DNA of 64,000 nt from Oscillospiraceae bacterium (GCA_015067765.1 SVLV01000005.1:1-64000); one strand, 5' to 3'. Numbered from the stretch's first letter, positions 33,292 to 42,390 are shown. Notes: generated from the sequence alone by a model not told the origin. Numbers and translations: made by a program.

Positions 33292-33516
33292 ATGGGAAAG
33301 AATCAACATGTCACACCACATCCCAAGGGTGGTTGGCAGGTAAAGGGTGCAGGCAATATTAGGGCTACCGTCCGCACAGCGACCCAGAAAGAAGCTGCTG
33401 CCATTGCGCGTGAAATCGCGATCCATCAGAGATCCGAGCGTGTGATCCATGGCACAGACGGAAAAATCAGAGCCAAAGACTCTTACGGCAACGATCCCTG
33501 TCCGCCTAAAGGCTGA
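33292..33516 (+). CDS. DUF2188 family protein
   Basis: 74 aa, the complete family: GKNQHVTPHPKGGWQVKGAG, TQKEAAAIAREIA and IHGTDGKIRAKDSYGNDPCPPKG. RBS AAGGAGGTGCGCT. The family is small, soluble, and frequent near mobile and restriction loci, without a defined function. The convergent integrase remnant overlaps its last 11 nt. Confidence 0.85.
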   Translation: MGKNQHVTPHPKGGWQVKGAGNIRATVRTATQKEAAAIAREIAIHQRSERVIHGTDGKIRAKDSYGNDPCPPKG

Positions 33517-34486
33517 CAAACCAACGCTCCCGTAGGGCGCTTTCGATCCACTTAAAGAATTGCCGCAGCGGAACATACGCTGCGGCAATTTTTATTAGAT
33601 TCGTCGCTGGGCAAACTGTCTTTTCATTGACCGCAAAAATCAGTTGATTGTTGCACTGACAACAAAATCGCACACAGATTCCATCGGCATCCACTTCATC
33701 ATAAGAAGACTGCGAATCATCAATAATTCCATCGTGTTGTACCTCTCGGCAAAGGACTCGCAGTTCCTCTACAAAAGGGCTGGTACTTTGCGCAAGACAT
33801 CTCTGCAAATAGGGTGAAATTTGTGCTTGGTGCAGGCGACCGGTTTTAGAAAATGTCTCTTCTACGAACCCGCGTTTGATATGATCGGCGTTTGCCGTAA
33901 TGGATAAGACCGAGGAGATTCGATACCCCGTCTCCACCGAGCAGAGGAAGATGCACCGATCTCGAAGCGAAAGCGCGTTCGCCACAAGTTCGATTTCTTC
34001 CGGTGTATACCACTTGGTATATGTCACCATCAGGGGTGTTTTGTTTTTTCCTTTCTTGCTGATTTTTCGCCGAACGATGTTTCCGGCAAGTGTATAATGC
34101 TTGCGCTTCTTCTTGCTGCGCCCACCGGAAGCATATTCTGCGTCGCCTTTCATCAGTGTCGTGTGAGGGTGACCGTTAAGTTCCAGAAACGCATTAAAAA
34201 TCTCACTGATAAGAGCCGCATACGCTTCCACCACAGATGCGCTCTTTCCCTCTGCGATGAGTGTCTCTGCAAAAAAGCGGATATCTGCTGCGGTCACTTC
34301 GGATAAATCGGCAATACTTTTCTCTTGCAGATAGGAACAAAAGTGCTGCGCATAGTAGCACAGAGGCTTCCCGGAGGATTGCCGTTTGGTCTGTAGATCT
34401 ACCAACGCGGCATTGATGGGGACGATGAGGTCAGATGTGCCGTCAAGGATCCAATGTGCTTTTTTATTGATTTTGATCTGTCTCAT
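33506..34486 (-). pseudogene. Tyrosine recombinase/integrase, C-terminally truncated
   Basis: 326-codon ORF. Residues about 15-110 look like a core-binding domain (YYAQHFCSYLQEKSIADLSEVTAADIRFFAETL) and 155-250 like the start of a catalytic domain (YTPEEIELVANALSLRDRCIFLCSVETGYRISSVLSI, with the first Arg). The HxxR, late His and Tyr box are missing. The last 28 codons run through the terminator at 33558 and into the antisense of DUF2188, so this end is not native. I infer loss of the 3' end by deletion or element decay. Unrelated to the three short recombinases. Start: ATG at 34486. Confidence 0.6.
33558..33594. terminator. Strong hairpin terminator (copy 2 of related pair)
   Basis: 13-bp perfect stem AATTGCCGCAGCG / CGCTGCGGCAATT with a 7-nt loop and TTTTATT. 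It is nearly the same stem as at 32172, so the two bracket the 1.4-kb DUF3892/DUF2188 segment. Confidence 0.75.
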
Positions 34487-34512
34487 CGTCGCTCCTCACA
34501 AAGCTCTTTCTT

Positions 34513-35190
34513 TTAACGGCTCTTTCTAACAGCTTTCTTCAGCAGAGGCCGCAGCCCGCGTATGTTCTCCTCAAGTTGCGGCAGGAAAGGTTTCCGAGGA
34601 TTGAACCCTCCAAAAAGCGCCCAAATCGTACGAGAGAAGGCTCGTTCCAGATAATGGTCGTTCGTAATCTCGAGGAAAAACTTCACAACTTCTGCATACG
34701 CTTGCTCGCAGGCAGCATAAAGCTGCTCATCTTCTTTCGTCCCGTCCAACCACTGCATAGCAGCCATAGCACATCCTTTCGAGGAGCCAGCGCAGCGGTT
34801 ACCATGCGGTTGGATATAAGTATAACGGCGTTCCTCTGCGTCGTAGATGCGCCCCAGAGGGTACAGTGCACAGACAGCCGGTTTGGCCTCGTGTACTGCA
34901 CAGTCTCTGCCCTCCAGCAGGCAGCAAACCCCATCCGGAGTCACCGAGAGGACGCAAATCGGCAGGCCAGAGGAAGTCTGACTCACGGAGATGATGCGTG
35001 TCTCGATGAGGTCCATCGTCGAGCGCATACCAAGCGCTCCGGCCAGCTTGTACATGTCATATCCGGTCAAGATAATCGGCGCCGAGATGCGGTCGCGGCA
35101 GCAAGCGCCGCACCGCTGGCATTGGAAAGTAATTTGCGTAAGCGCTGTAATCGGTGCGCCAACTTGGCTCAAAATTTCGCTGGGAATCAT
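34513..35190 (-). CDS. YkgJ-type cysteine-cluster protein
   Basis: 225 aa. CQRCGACCRD (CxxCxxCC) at about residues 24-33 with a later CAVHEAKPAVCALYP and CAG; the family (Zn/Fe-S binding, PF03692) has an unknown chemical role. It overlaps the MobV gene by 4 nt (ATGA), so the pair is translationally coupled. This is an unusual partner for a relaxase and probably a cargo gene of the element. Confidence 0.8.
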   Translation of the reverse strand: MIPSEILSQVGAPITALTQITFQCQRCGACCRDRISAPIILTGYDMYKLAGALGMRSTMDLIETRIISVSQTSSGLPICVLSVTPDGVCCLLEGRDCAVHEAKPAVCALYPLGRIYDAEERRYTYIQPHGNRCAGSSKGCAMAAMQWLDGTKEDEQLYAACEQAYAEVVKFFLEITNDHYLERAFSRTIWALFGGFNPRKPFLPQLEENIRGLRPLLKKAVRKSR

Positions 35191-36374
35191 CGTTCTTGTT
35201 CCTCTCTTTCGTATCGTTTATTCGTGGCTGTATCAGCACGCTGTTCAGCCGATGTAATCTGCAGGCTCAATGCCAGCTTTTCCCCTTCCTCTGCAAGTTG
35301 AGGGCTCTGGCACTGTTCAAGTGGCATCTGCGTGACCAGCTCAAAGCCCAAAAGATTGCGAAGTCGAGCAAAAAAGCTCACGAGCTTTTCCCGAAGTTTT
35401 TCAAAAAAATTCGCCTCCGCTTTTTTGTCACGCAGTAGTGCTCCACGGGACAAAAATTCAGTAATCGCGTCAAATATCTCTTGCAAAATTGACCTGCAAT
35501 TCGTAACTTCCTCCGCATATTCTGTCATATCTTGCAAGTCTGTCAGCGCCGCTCTTTGAGCCTCGATGTCTACTGTCAGCTGTGCGCTGATGCCTTCAAG
35601 CTGCTCCGCTTTGGCAGCTGCGGCCTTGGCACGCGCGGCATCTTGCTCCAGCTTGTACTCGACGATGCTTTTGTGCTTGCCCCGCTTTCCCTCGATACCT
35701 CGCTCCACATCGGTATACCCGTGCGTTCGCATATACTGCGCAAAGCGTGTCTGCAGCGCGCCATACGACGGTGCCAAGATAACCTTTCCCTTTTCGTCGC
35801 GCAGCGGCTTCCCATCCTCCCCCAGCACGGGCTCAGACTTCCACCGTTTGCTGTGACTGACTTGGGTGATAACCTCTTTGACGGTACCAACCAACGCAGG
35901 ATCTTTGCACCGCTTCGAGTAGCGCACCTCTTTTTTTACTGTGGGTAGGTAGACGACATGCATGTGGTGGTGCCACACATCGTACCCAAGCTCCTCACTC
36001 AGCGACCGATTGCGCTCATCAGCGTGCATAACCGCGGAGACGATGTTCTCCTCACCGACCTCTTCACAACAGAAGCGATACGCATCTCCAAAGAATCTTT
36101 TTGCAAATTCATAGCCGCCGTGTTCTTCGAAATATCTCGAATTGACATCCGCCAAAAACTCACAGAACAGGATCGCATCACCTTTTAAGCCACGCAAACT
36201 GACTTGCTTCTCATCTACCAACCTGTCCAACACTTCGGTATATAGTCCACCAGGCCGTTTGAAATGGATGTTGAGACCACTTCGCCCCAGATTGATATCT
36301 GGGTTGCGGTACTCATCCCTCATTCGCTCATTGTGGGCGTTGATCCCCCGGATCTCGCCTCGAGTATCTGGCAT
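35187..36374 (-). CDS. MobV-family relaxase (Pre/Mob plasmid recombination protein), N-terminus slightly short
   Basis: 395 aa. MobV relaxases nick DNA at an origin of transfer for mobilisation. Residues 1-40 carry GINAHNERMRDEYRNPDIN, and the HxDE...HxH metal motif appears as HADERNRSLSEELGYDVWHHHMHVVYLP. A long coiled coil follows (about 235-340). A stop lies directly before the ATG and there is no ribosome site, and about 10 residues normally preceding GxIxGIxxHNER are missing, so the 5' end has probably been lost. An oriT was not identified. Confidence 0.8.
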   Translation of the reverse strand: MPDTRGEIRGINAHNERMRDEYRNPDINLGRSGLNIHFKRPGGLYTEVLDRLVDEKQVSLRGLKGDAILFCEFLADVNSRYFEEHGGYEFAKRFFGDAYRFCCEEVGEENIVSAVMHADERNRSLSEELGYDVWHHHMHVVYLPTVKKEVRYSKRCKDPALVGTVKEVITQVSHSKRWKSEPVLGEDGKPLRDEKGKVILAPSYGALQTRFAQYMRTHGYTDVERGIEGKRGKHKSIVEYKLEQDAARAKAAAAKAEQLEGISAQLTVDIEAQRAALTDLQDMTEYAEEVTNCRSILQEIFDAITEFLSRGALLRDKKAEANFFEKLREKLVSFFARLRNLLGFELVTQMPLEQCQSPQLAEEGEKLALSLQITSAEQRADTATNKRYEREEQER

Positions 36375-36394
36375 CTATAGTGTTGGGATTACAC

Positions 36395-36434
36395 AAACAA
36401 CAAGAGCCACCCGTGAGGGTGGCTCTTGTTGTTT
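36395..36434. terminator. Bidirectional terminator in gene-poor stretch 36375-36755
   Basis: Perfect 18-bp stem (ACAACAAGAGCCACCC in its left arm), loop GTGA. The rest of this 380-nt stretch has no convincing gene; a short fragment YKCSICETLQC near 36610 may be a relic of a Cys-rich protein. Confidence 0.7.
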
Positions 36435-36755
36435 GGACTTCGCTCCCGTTGGTCGCTGCGCCCCAATGCTGTCAATATTGGCATGCTCTTTGAAACTATT
36501 GGCATTGTATGCCCTGTCGGCTACCGGTTGTGCGAGCGCTGGCTATTACGGTAACTACGTTCGCGTCAAGGTGGGGAGCCACGAAGAGCAAATCCTCATT
36601 GGCTATAAATGCTCTATCTGCGAGACACTACAATGTCATGAATAGAATCCATAACGGGAGGTCGACCATAGTGCCTGCTGCTTTGGGATATTCTCGGCAG
36701 AGCACTGGGTGAAAAAGCATGCACTTATTTACCATATCAGTGGAAAATATTTAAG

Positions 36756-37181
36756 CTACGGGCGCCTTGCCTTGTCATAATTGATACGCCCATAGGGCAC
36801 TCTGGCATTTGAATCATACTTCCACTGCGTAAGCACCAGCGAATATCCCCAAACAGGAAGATCAATTAAAAATAATTTGATGCCCACAAACAACGCCAAT
36901 TGTTCCGGAAAGAGTCCTATCAACACTCCGGCAATAACCAGTCCGACATAATTACATAAGCGAACGTATTGAAACAATTTCATATGGAAAGGCGCGTGTG
37001 TTGGTGTGGCAGAGGTATATGCACGCAGTATGCGGTAGATAAGAAGAATCTCTTTATTGTGTTTTCGTATAGCTGATTTGCTTTTCTTGTACCAAAAAGC
37101 TTCTGCCACTGCGTTACGAGCCACTAATGCTGTATGAATTGTCGAACAAAGCAAAATAGCAACAATTAATCCATCATTCAT
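36756..37181 (-). CDS. Small membrane protein, candidate RHS immunity protein
   Basis: 141 aa from the ATG at 37181 (GGAG 8 nt upstream); the track start at 37244 lies inside the RHS gene. Hydrophobic segments at about 3-22, 90-112 and 115-135 separated by basic loops (WYKKSKSAIRKHNKE). No family recognised. It starts 14 nt after the RHS stop on the same strand, the usual place of an immunity gene for a polymorphic toxin. A membrane protein would suit a toxin acting at the membrane or from outside. This function is inferred only from position. Confidence 0.5.
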   Translation of the reverse strand: MNDGLIVAILLCSTIHTALVARNAVAEAFWYKKSKSAIRKHNKEILLIYRILRAYTSATPTHAPFHMKLFQYVRLCNYVGLVIAGVLIGLFPEQLALFVGIKLFLIDLPVWGYSLVLTQWKYDSNARVPYGRINYDKARRP

Positions 37182-37194
37182 CCATTTTCTCCAT

Positions 37195-40100
37195 TTACTC
37201 CCAATTAATAACTGCGCTAATGCCTGAATAAGCAACGTTCCCAAGATTTAGAACAAAATTTTTGAGATTAAACATGTTATTAGTTACTTTAACAGTACTT
37301 TTAATGTAGTGGACAGCAGCTTTTTTAGATTCCTTCGCGTACGCAGCAAGGCCTCCGTTAGACATTGCAGAAACCGTTCTCTTTATGGTGCTGGTTCCCA
37401 AATTTACCATCTGCTTTGCTCCACCGGCACCCGCTTTTACACTCGAAGCTCCTGCACCACTTATCAATCCCGTTGCTGCCCCAATAGTCGTATCAACAAT
37501 CACCTGCTTCACACTAACGGAATTTGAACTACGTAATTGAGACTCAACACTTGTGGCTGCCGAAATTGTAGCATTGGCCACTACCTGTCCAACAGCACCT
37601 ACGCCAGAGGCGGCCAAAGCACCGCTGGCAGCTGCTCCAGCATATGCAAGTACTGAAGACGTGGGTTTCAGTATATCTAGCCCCTTTTTCCCACTGGCAA
37701 TATTGCTAACTACATCAGATGCATATTTTACTGCTACTCCGACAACTGCACCAACAATCAGATGCCAAAACTCTCCGCCATCATCCATTCTGGATACAGG
37801 ATTATTGCAGCAATATGCAAATACATTATTACCCAACAGATCCTGGCCAGTAGAAATATACCCATCGGCATTAATAAATCGTCCCATACCGGGATCATAA
37901 TAGCGGCTGGTGAGATAGTAAAGCCCCGTCTCGTTGTCGTAGACATATCCGCGATAGCGGAAGGGGTTATCCTGACCCAAAGTAGAGGCCATAGTGCCGT
38001 CAATGCTGAGAATATTACCCCAGGCATCGTAGCGATAGGATACCACCTGAGTGCCGCTGCTGTTAGCAATGCCAATGACATCGCCCTGTGCGTTGCGGAG
38101 GTAGTAGTAAGTACTATTCCCATAGGTAACCGTAGCAGGCCCCAACAGATCGTACGTGAAACGAAGGAAATTGCTACCGAAGTCTGTAATGGCCACCAAC
38201 TGGTCCCCGGCATAGTGGTATTCCAGTTCCTGCTGTGTCGAGAGAGGAACACCGGCCTGCGCCATTTCCGGACTCACAGACATCGGAGGCGTCAGATATG
38301 TTTTGCTGATCCGTTTTCCCTCTGCGTCGTAGGTATAGCGTACCTGCGCACCGGGATAGGTATAGGAGAAGCTGTTCCCCTCGCTATCCTCTGCCGTACG
38401 GGTGCTGTCAGGCTGGGCCATCATGGCCAGCTGCCGTCCGTGCTGCCAGGTATAGTTCCAAGCACCATCACCGGTCAGGTTACCCACGCCGTCATAGGTC
38501 AGGGTCTGGCCATCGTAGGTGGTCAGCAGATCCTTCCAGGTCGCATCGCCATAGGCATAGGAGACGGTATCCAGTGCCGGCCCCAGATCCCCGGTGGCAT
38601 AGTCATGCTCCGTCTTGCTGAGGATATTGCCGCCGTTGTCATAGGTGTAGACCCAGCTCTTTCCGGCCGCCTGATTGTTCTCCCGAACCAGCTGATCCAG
38701 ATGGTCATAAACGTAGCTGGTGGTATGAGTGCCATCCGAGATAGTAATGATATTTCCGCGGCTATCGTAGGTGTAGGTATAGGCGGTGGTGCCACCGGAG
38801 GTGATGTTCTTCCACTCCGAAATCTGCGTGGATGTGGTGGCGCTTGTGGGGGCTTTGTAGGAGATCTCCGAAGTGACGACGGTACTGCCATCCTTCTTCC
38901 CTATGACAGAGTTCATCCGACCAAAGCCATCATAGGCGTAGGTGCCGGTGAAGCTGCCCTGCGTGGTCCCGGTCAGCTGATTGTCATCATCATAGGTGAA
39001 GTTTGTTGTGTAGGTGGACCCATTCAGCAGCTGGGTCTGGGAGGTCAAATTGTTCCTGACGTCATAGATCCAGGTAACGCTGTTGCTGTAGCCCGTCCCC
39101 GTTTCCGTGTAGGCCGAGAGGCGGTCCTGCAGATCATAGGCATACTGAGTGGTACGGCCCGACTCGCTGTCGGTGACCAGACCCAGATTGCCGTTGGCAT
39201 CGTAGGCATAGGTAACCTTGTCGCCGTCCTCGTAGGTCTTGACGGTATTGCGTCCCAGATCATCGTAGGTATAGGAAACGGTATCCCCGTTGCCGTAGGT
39301 GGACTGGGTCAGGTAGTAGTTGCCGTCCGTACTGTACTGATGGGCAATGAGGGAACGGCTGCCCGCCTTCACACTCTGAACCAGATCAAAGGCACCGTAG
39401 GCAAAATCATAGACAGTTCCACTGGCAGAGGTGATGGTATCCAGCAGGTCGTTTTCGTAGGTATATGCTGCGGTGGTTGCGCCCTTGCTGACCCCCGTGG
39501 TACGGAATACACTGTCGTGGGAATAGTTGGTGCGGGTGGAACTTGTCTCACCGGGGGCCTGCAGCCAATCCAGGACACCTGTCTGGCTGTTGTAGCCGTA
39601 GGTAGTGGTATTGCCCAGAGCATCCGTTACCGTAGACAGCTGATTGCCACCTGAGGCATAGGTGGCAGTGGAGGTGATCTCCTTCCCACCATTGACGATG
39701 GTCACCTTCGTGTTGTTGCCATAGTCATCATAGGTGAAGTTGGTGGTCACGCCGGTTTCGCTGACAGCCTGGGTGACATTATTATACGTGTCATACTGGT
39801 AACTGGCAATAACCTGATTGTCATTGAGGAGGATTTTGGTCAGATTATTGTTGGTGTACTCATAGCTGGTCTTCTGCTTCTGCAGATCGATGGTAGAGAC
39901 GAGCTTGTCGTCTTCATAGGTATAGCTCTGGCCGAATTCCTCCTTGAACAGCTGAAGACCGTCATAGTACACGGTGTTCATGTTGTTCCCATAGAGCAGA
40001 TAGACCTTGATGGAGGAATAGGCCTTGTCCGCAATGGCGCGATCCGCCACATACTGCCAGTTGTTGGAGCTATCGCAGTCCGGATTAAAGGAAATCGTCT

Positions 40101-40611
40101 TCTTTGTAGTAGTTCCGTCCGTATTGACAAATTCCAGCATAAGACCAAAGGTTCTCGTATCATCACTCAAAGGAACCGAGTCACCCTTGCCCCAGCCGGC
40201 CAGGGAATAGACATCACCTGCTGCTCCGGAGACATTCACCGTCTGATAGACACTCTTGGATGCCGTTGCGCTGCCGCTGATCTTGTATGCGGAAGTATTC
40301 AGCTGAGGTGCTGCGCTGGCAGAAACCGTAGTCACCGTATCCGAGGAGGTGCAAGTAGAGCCCTTTGTCCATCCACTGGTGCCAAAACGGAAGTCAGCAT
40401 TATTGATCAGATTATAGCGGGTAGGTCCGGCAGATTCGACCAACTGAATACTGTCAAAATAGGAGGTGCCTCTTTCCGCGTGGTAAAGAATTACATTGGC
40501 AGTAGTCGCCGTTGCCGTTTCGGGATGCGTATAGGTCGCAATCACCTGCTTCCATCCGCTGGTTCCCACGGGCCGCAAAGTCGGACTGACGGAGGTATTT
40601 CCGATGTACAA
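37195..40611 (-). CDS. RHS/YD-repeat protein, 5'-truncated
   Basis: 1138 codons. The N-terminal 200 residues hold carbohydrate-binding-like beta domains (FDSIQLVESAG, YYDGLQLFKEEFG); then more than 20 YD repeats (about 220-850: YTYDDLGRN, TYAYDANGN, and similar), and the RHS core end RYRGYVYDNETGLYYLTSRYYDPGMGRFINADGY and NNVFAYCCNNPVSRMDDGG. A variable C-terminal tip of about 165 residues follows, rich in Gly/Ala/Ser helices, with no known toxin fold. No ATG or ribosome site exists upstream and a stop lies six codons back, so the signal-peptide end is missing: an orphan fragment. Confidence 0.8.
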   Translation of the reverse strand: MYIGNTSVSPTLRPVGTSGWKQVIATYTHPETATATTANVILYHAERGTSYFDSIQLVESAGPTRYNLINNADFRFGTSGWTKGSTCTSSDTVTTVSASAAPQLNTSAYKISGSATASKSVYQTVNVSGAAGDVYSLAGWGKGDSVPLSDDTRTFGLMLEFVNTDGTTTKKTISFNPDCDSSNNWQYVADRAIADKAYSSIKVYLLYGNNMNTVYYDGLQLFKEEFGQSYTYEDDKLVSTIDLQKQKTSYEYTNNNLTKILLNDNQVIASYQYDTYNNVTQAVSETGVTTNFTYDDYGNNTKVTIVNGGKEITSTATYASGGNQLSTVTDALGNTTTYGYNSQTGVLDWLQAPGETSSTRTNYSHDSVFRTTGVSKGATTAAYTYENDLLDTITSASGTVYDFAYGAFDLVQSVKAGSRSLIAHQYSTDGNYYLTQSTYGNGDTVSYTYDDLGRNTVKTYEDGDKVTYAYDANGNLGLVTDSESGRTTQYAYDLQDRLSAYTETGTGYSNSVTWIYDVRNNLTSQTQLLNGSTYTTNFTYDDDNQLTGTTQGSFTGTYAYDGFGRMNSVIGKKDGSTVVTSEISYKAPTSATTSTQISEWKNITSGGTTAYTYTYDSRGNIITISDGTHTTSYVYDHLDQLVRENNQAAGKSWVYTYDNGGNILSKTEHDYATGDLGPALDTVSYAYGDATWKDLLTTYDGQTLTYDGVGNLTGDGAWNYTWQHGRQLAMMAQPDSTRTAEDSEGNSFSYTYPGAQVRYTYDAEGKRISKTYLTPPMSVSPEMAQAGVPLSTQQELEYHYAGDQLVAITDFGSNFLRFTYDLLGPATVTYGNSTYYYLRNAQGDVIGIANSSGTQVVSYRYDAWGNILSIDGTMASTLGQDNPFRYRGYVYDNETGLYYLTSRYYDPGMGRFINADGYISTGQDLLGNNVFAYCCNNPVSRMDDGGEFWHLIVGAVVGVAVKYASDVVSNIASGKKGLDILKPTSSVLAYAGAAASGALAASGVGAVGQVVANATISAATSVESQLRSSNSVSVKQVIVDTTIGAATGLISGAGASSVKAGAGGAKQMVNLGTSTIKRTVSAMSNGGLAAYAKESKKAAVHYIKSTVKVTNNMFNLKNFVLNLGNVAYSGISAVINWE

Positions 40612-40931
40612 GGTAACATGACCTCAACTTATATCGTAAAGAACTTGTGCTACGTAAATGACCACTTCTATTAGTTATCGATCCTGGTTGCGGTCAGAAG
40701 AATGCTGTCTTTCAAGTTTTCCTTCAAACAGTGCTTCGAATTCTTCGAGTGTTCCTTTAGAAAGAAGCGTAAGAACATCCAACTGCAAACACAGGGAAGT
40801 TGCATTGATTATCACCCTATTAGCTATATTTGACAGAAAAAGAAAGAAAAAATCAATAGAGTAAACAGACTTTTGTCATAGTCATTTGATGTTCTGTGAC
40901 TTATACAAAAATGACTTACGCAGACAGGGGA

Positions 40932-40968
40932 AAAGGCCTCGTGATTTGTGTAAAATCACGAGGCCTTT
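40932..40968. repeat. Perfect 16-bp inverted repeat
   Basis: AAAGGCCTCGTGATTT / AAATCACGAGGCCTTT with a 5-nt loop. It can act as a bidirectional terminator upstream of the recombinase. The surrounding stretch 40612-41332 has no gene. Confidence 0.65.
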
Positions 40969-41058
40969 GGAAGATTGTACAAGAAGGGGGCAATCAATTT
41001 TGCGTGCGAGGTAAGAATTTAAGAGCCCAATTAACTTTAACATATCCACGAGTTTTTC

Positions 41059-41097
41059 AAAAATATCAGCCATCCTGTTAGGGGGGCTGATATTTTT
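41059..41097. terminator. Perfect 13-bp inverted repeat, probable terminator
   Basis: AAAAATATCAGCC / GGCTGATATTTTT with a 13-nt loop, T-rich on both flanks. It insulates the recombinase gene from the decayed element. Confidence 0.6.
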
Positions 41098-41302
41098 CGC
41101 GGAGATTTTTGGACGGGAGGAGCTGAACCGATGAGATGTAACAGCCCGGTGGGCGGCTCTTTTTGTTGTGTGGAGGACAAGGGATGGGCGCTTGTTGCTG
41201 GTATGTCATTAAGAACAAATGATTGCCGACACAATTCCGTTCCCTGGAAGATGCATGGGAGACCGACTGCGGGAAGATCCTCCTTTTTTGCGGGAAATCC
41301 AC

Positions 41303-41308
41303 TATAAT
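41303..41308 (+). promoter_or_regulatory. -10 element upstream of recombinase 3
   Basis: Consensus TATAAT 24 nt before the ATG. No good -35 is seen at 17 nt, so it may need an activator or be weak. Confidence 0.4.
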
Positions 41309-41332
41309 AGGACATAACAGGAGGTGGAATTT

Positions 41333-42178
41333 ATGACAGAACGATATGTCACAATGCCGGTGCTGGAGGGCTTTGCCGCATGGCTGCGCAGCGATGAGAA
41401 GAGCTGCAATACGGTGGAGAAGTATGTGCGGGATGCGCGGATCTTTGCTGCGTACGCAGGGGAACGGGAGATCACCAAGGAACTGGTGATCGATTACAAG
41501 CGGGAGCTGATAGAGCGGCAGTATGCGCCCCGGAGTATCAACTCTATGCTGGCGGCGCTGAATAGCCTGTTGACTTTTTTAGGATGGACGGACTGCCGGG
41601 TACGTACCCTGCGGCTGCAGCGGCAGATCTACTGTCCGGAGGAGCGGGAACTGTCCCGGGAGGAGTATGTCCGGCTGGTACAGGCGGCCCGGAAACGAGG
41701 GGACCGGCGGATGGAAATGGTGCTGCAGACCCTCTGCGGCACAGGCATCCGGGTCAGCGAACTGCCCTACATCACTGTGGAGGCGGTCCGGCGGGGGCAG
41801 GCGGAGGTGCGGCTGAAGGGTAAGACGCGTCAGGTGTTTTTGGTGCGTGAACTGCAGCGGCAGCTACTGCGGTACATTGAGGAGCGGGGCCTTCGGACGG
41901 GATCCGTTTTTGTGACCTGCACAGGCAGACCATTGAGCCGCAGCAACATCTGGCGCGCCATGAAGCGTCTGTGCGCTTTGGCGGGAGTGGACGAGAGGAA
42001 GGTGTTTCCCCACAATCTGCGGCACCTGTTTGCCCGTATTTTCTACCGGCTGGAGCGGGATATTGCCAAGCTGGCGGATGTTCTGGGACACAGCAGCATC
42101 AATACCACGCGGATCTATGTGGTGACCACCGGGCAGGAGCACCGGAGGCAGATGGAGCACATGCATCTGATCCTATAA
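41333..42178 (+). CDS. Tyrosine site-specific recombinase 3, probable promoter invertase
   Basis: 281 aa, paralogous to recombinases 1 and 2 through its whole length. Core-binding domain to about 95 (EEKSCNTVEKY here DEKSCNTVEKYVRDAR), then catalytic Arg (GTGIRVSEL), HNLRH (HxxR), LGHSSINTT and RIYVVT (Tyr), ending RRQMEHMHLIL. The start at 41333 follows CAGGAGG at 8 nt. Its stop is only 27 nt from the first of three ACATAATGTGGATTATGT sites bracketing a promoter. By analogy with Firmicute recombinases that flip promoters for surface proteins (such as RecV of Clostridioides difficile), I infer it inverts that segment. The sites have 7-bp arms and a 4-nt asymmetric centre as expected for this family. 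Confidence 0.9.
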   Translation: MTERYVTMPVLEGFAAWLRSDEKSCNTVEKYVRDARIFAAYAGEREITKELVIDYKRELIERQYAPRSINSMLAALNSLLTFLGWTDCRVRTLRLQRQIYCPEERELSREEYVRLVQAARKRGDRRMEMVLQTLCGTGIRVSELPYITVEAVRRGQAEVRLKGKTRQVFLVRELQRQLLRYIEERGLRTGSVFVTCTGRPLSRSNIWRAMKRLCALAGVDERKVFPHNLRHLFARIFYRLERDIAKLADVLGHSSINTTRIYVVTTGQEHRRQMEHMHLIL

Positions 42179-42205
42179 AAAAAGCGCCCCCAAAGGACGG
42201 TGAGC

Positions 42206-42229
42206 ACATAATCCACATTATGTTTCAGC
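42206..42229 (-). repeat. Inverted-repeat recombination site A (left arm)
   Basis: Its reverse complement is a perfect 24-bp match to site C at 42507-42530. The core ACATAATGTGGATTATGT has palindromic 7-bp arms around GTGG, giving it a direction. It lies 27 nt after the recombinase stop. Confidence 0.85.
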
Positions 42230-42241
42230 GCGGCAAAAAAA

Positions 42242-42269
42242 GACGCCCACGGAGTTCTCCGTGAGCGTC
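42242..42269. terminator. Terminator inside invertible segment, strongest in the leftward direction
   Basis: GACGC-ACGGAG / CTCCGT-GCGTC stem with small internal bulges. Read leftward it is followed by seven T residues; rightward by AATTTTG. After inversion the strong direction would face the surface operon. Confidence 0.75.
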
Positions 42270-42303
42270 AATTTTGTAAAAAAGCGCATGAAAAGCAGGC
42301 CGC

Positions 42304-42333
42304 TTCCTTGTGTGGCAAGGAAAGGGCTTTTTT
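42304..42333 (+). terminator. Rightward terminator inside invertible segment
   Basis: TTCCTTG / CAAGGAA stem then AGGGCTTTTTT. An alternative stem TGTGGCAAG / CTTGCCACA (42311-42344) overlaps it. It would stop recombinase transcription before the promoter. Confidence 0.65.
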
Positions 42334-42390
42334 GTCTTGCCACAAATTGGAAATCCGTTTTAAATGTCGTATATTTTTTCCTTATTTTGC

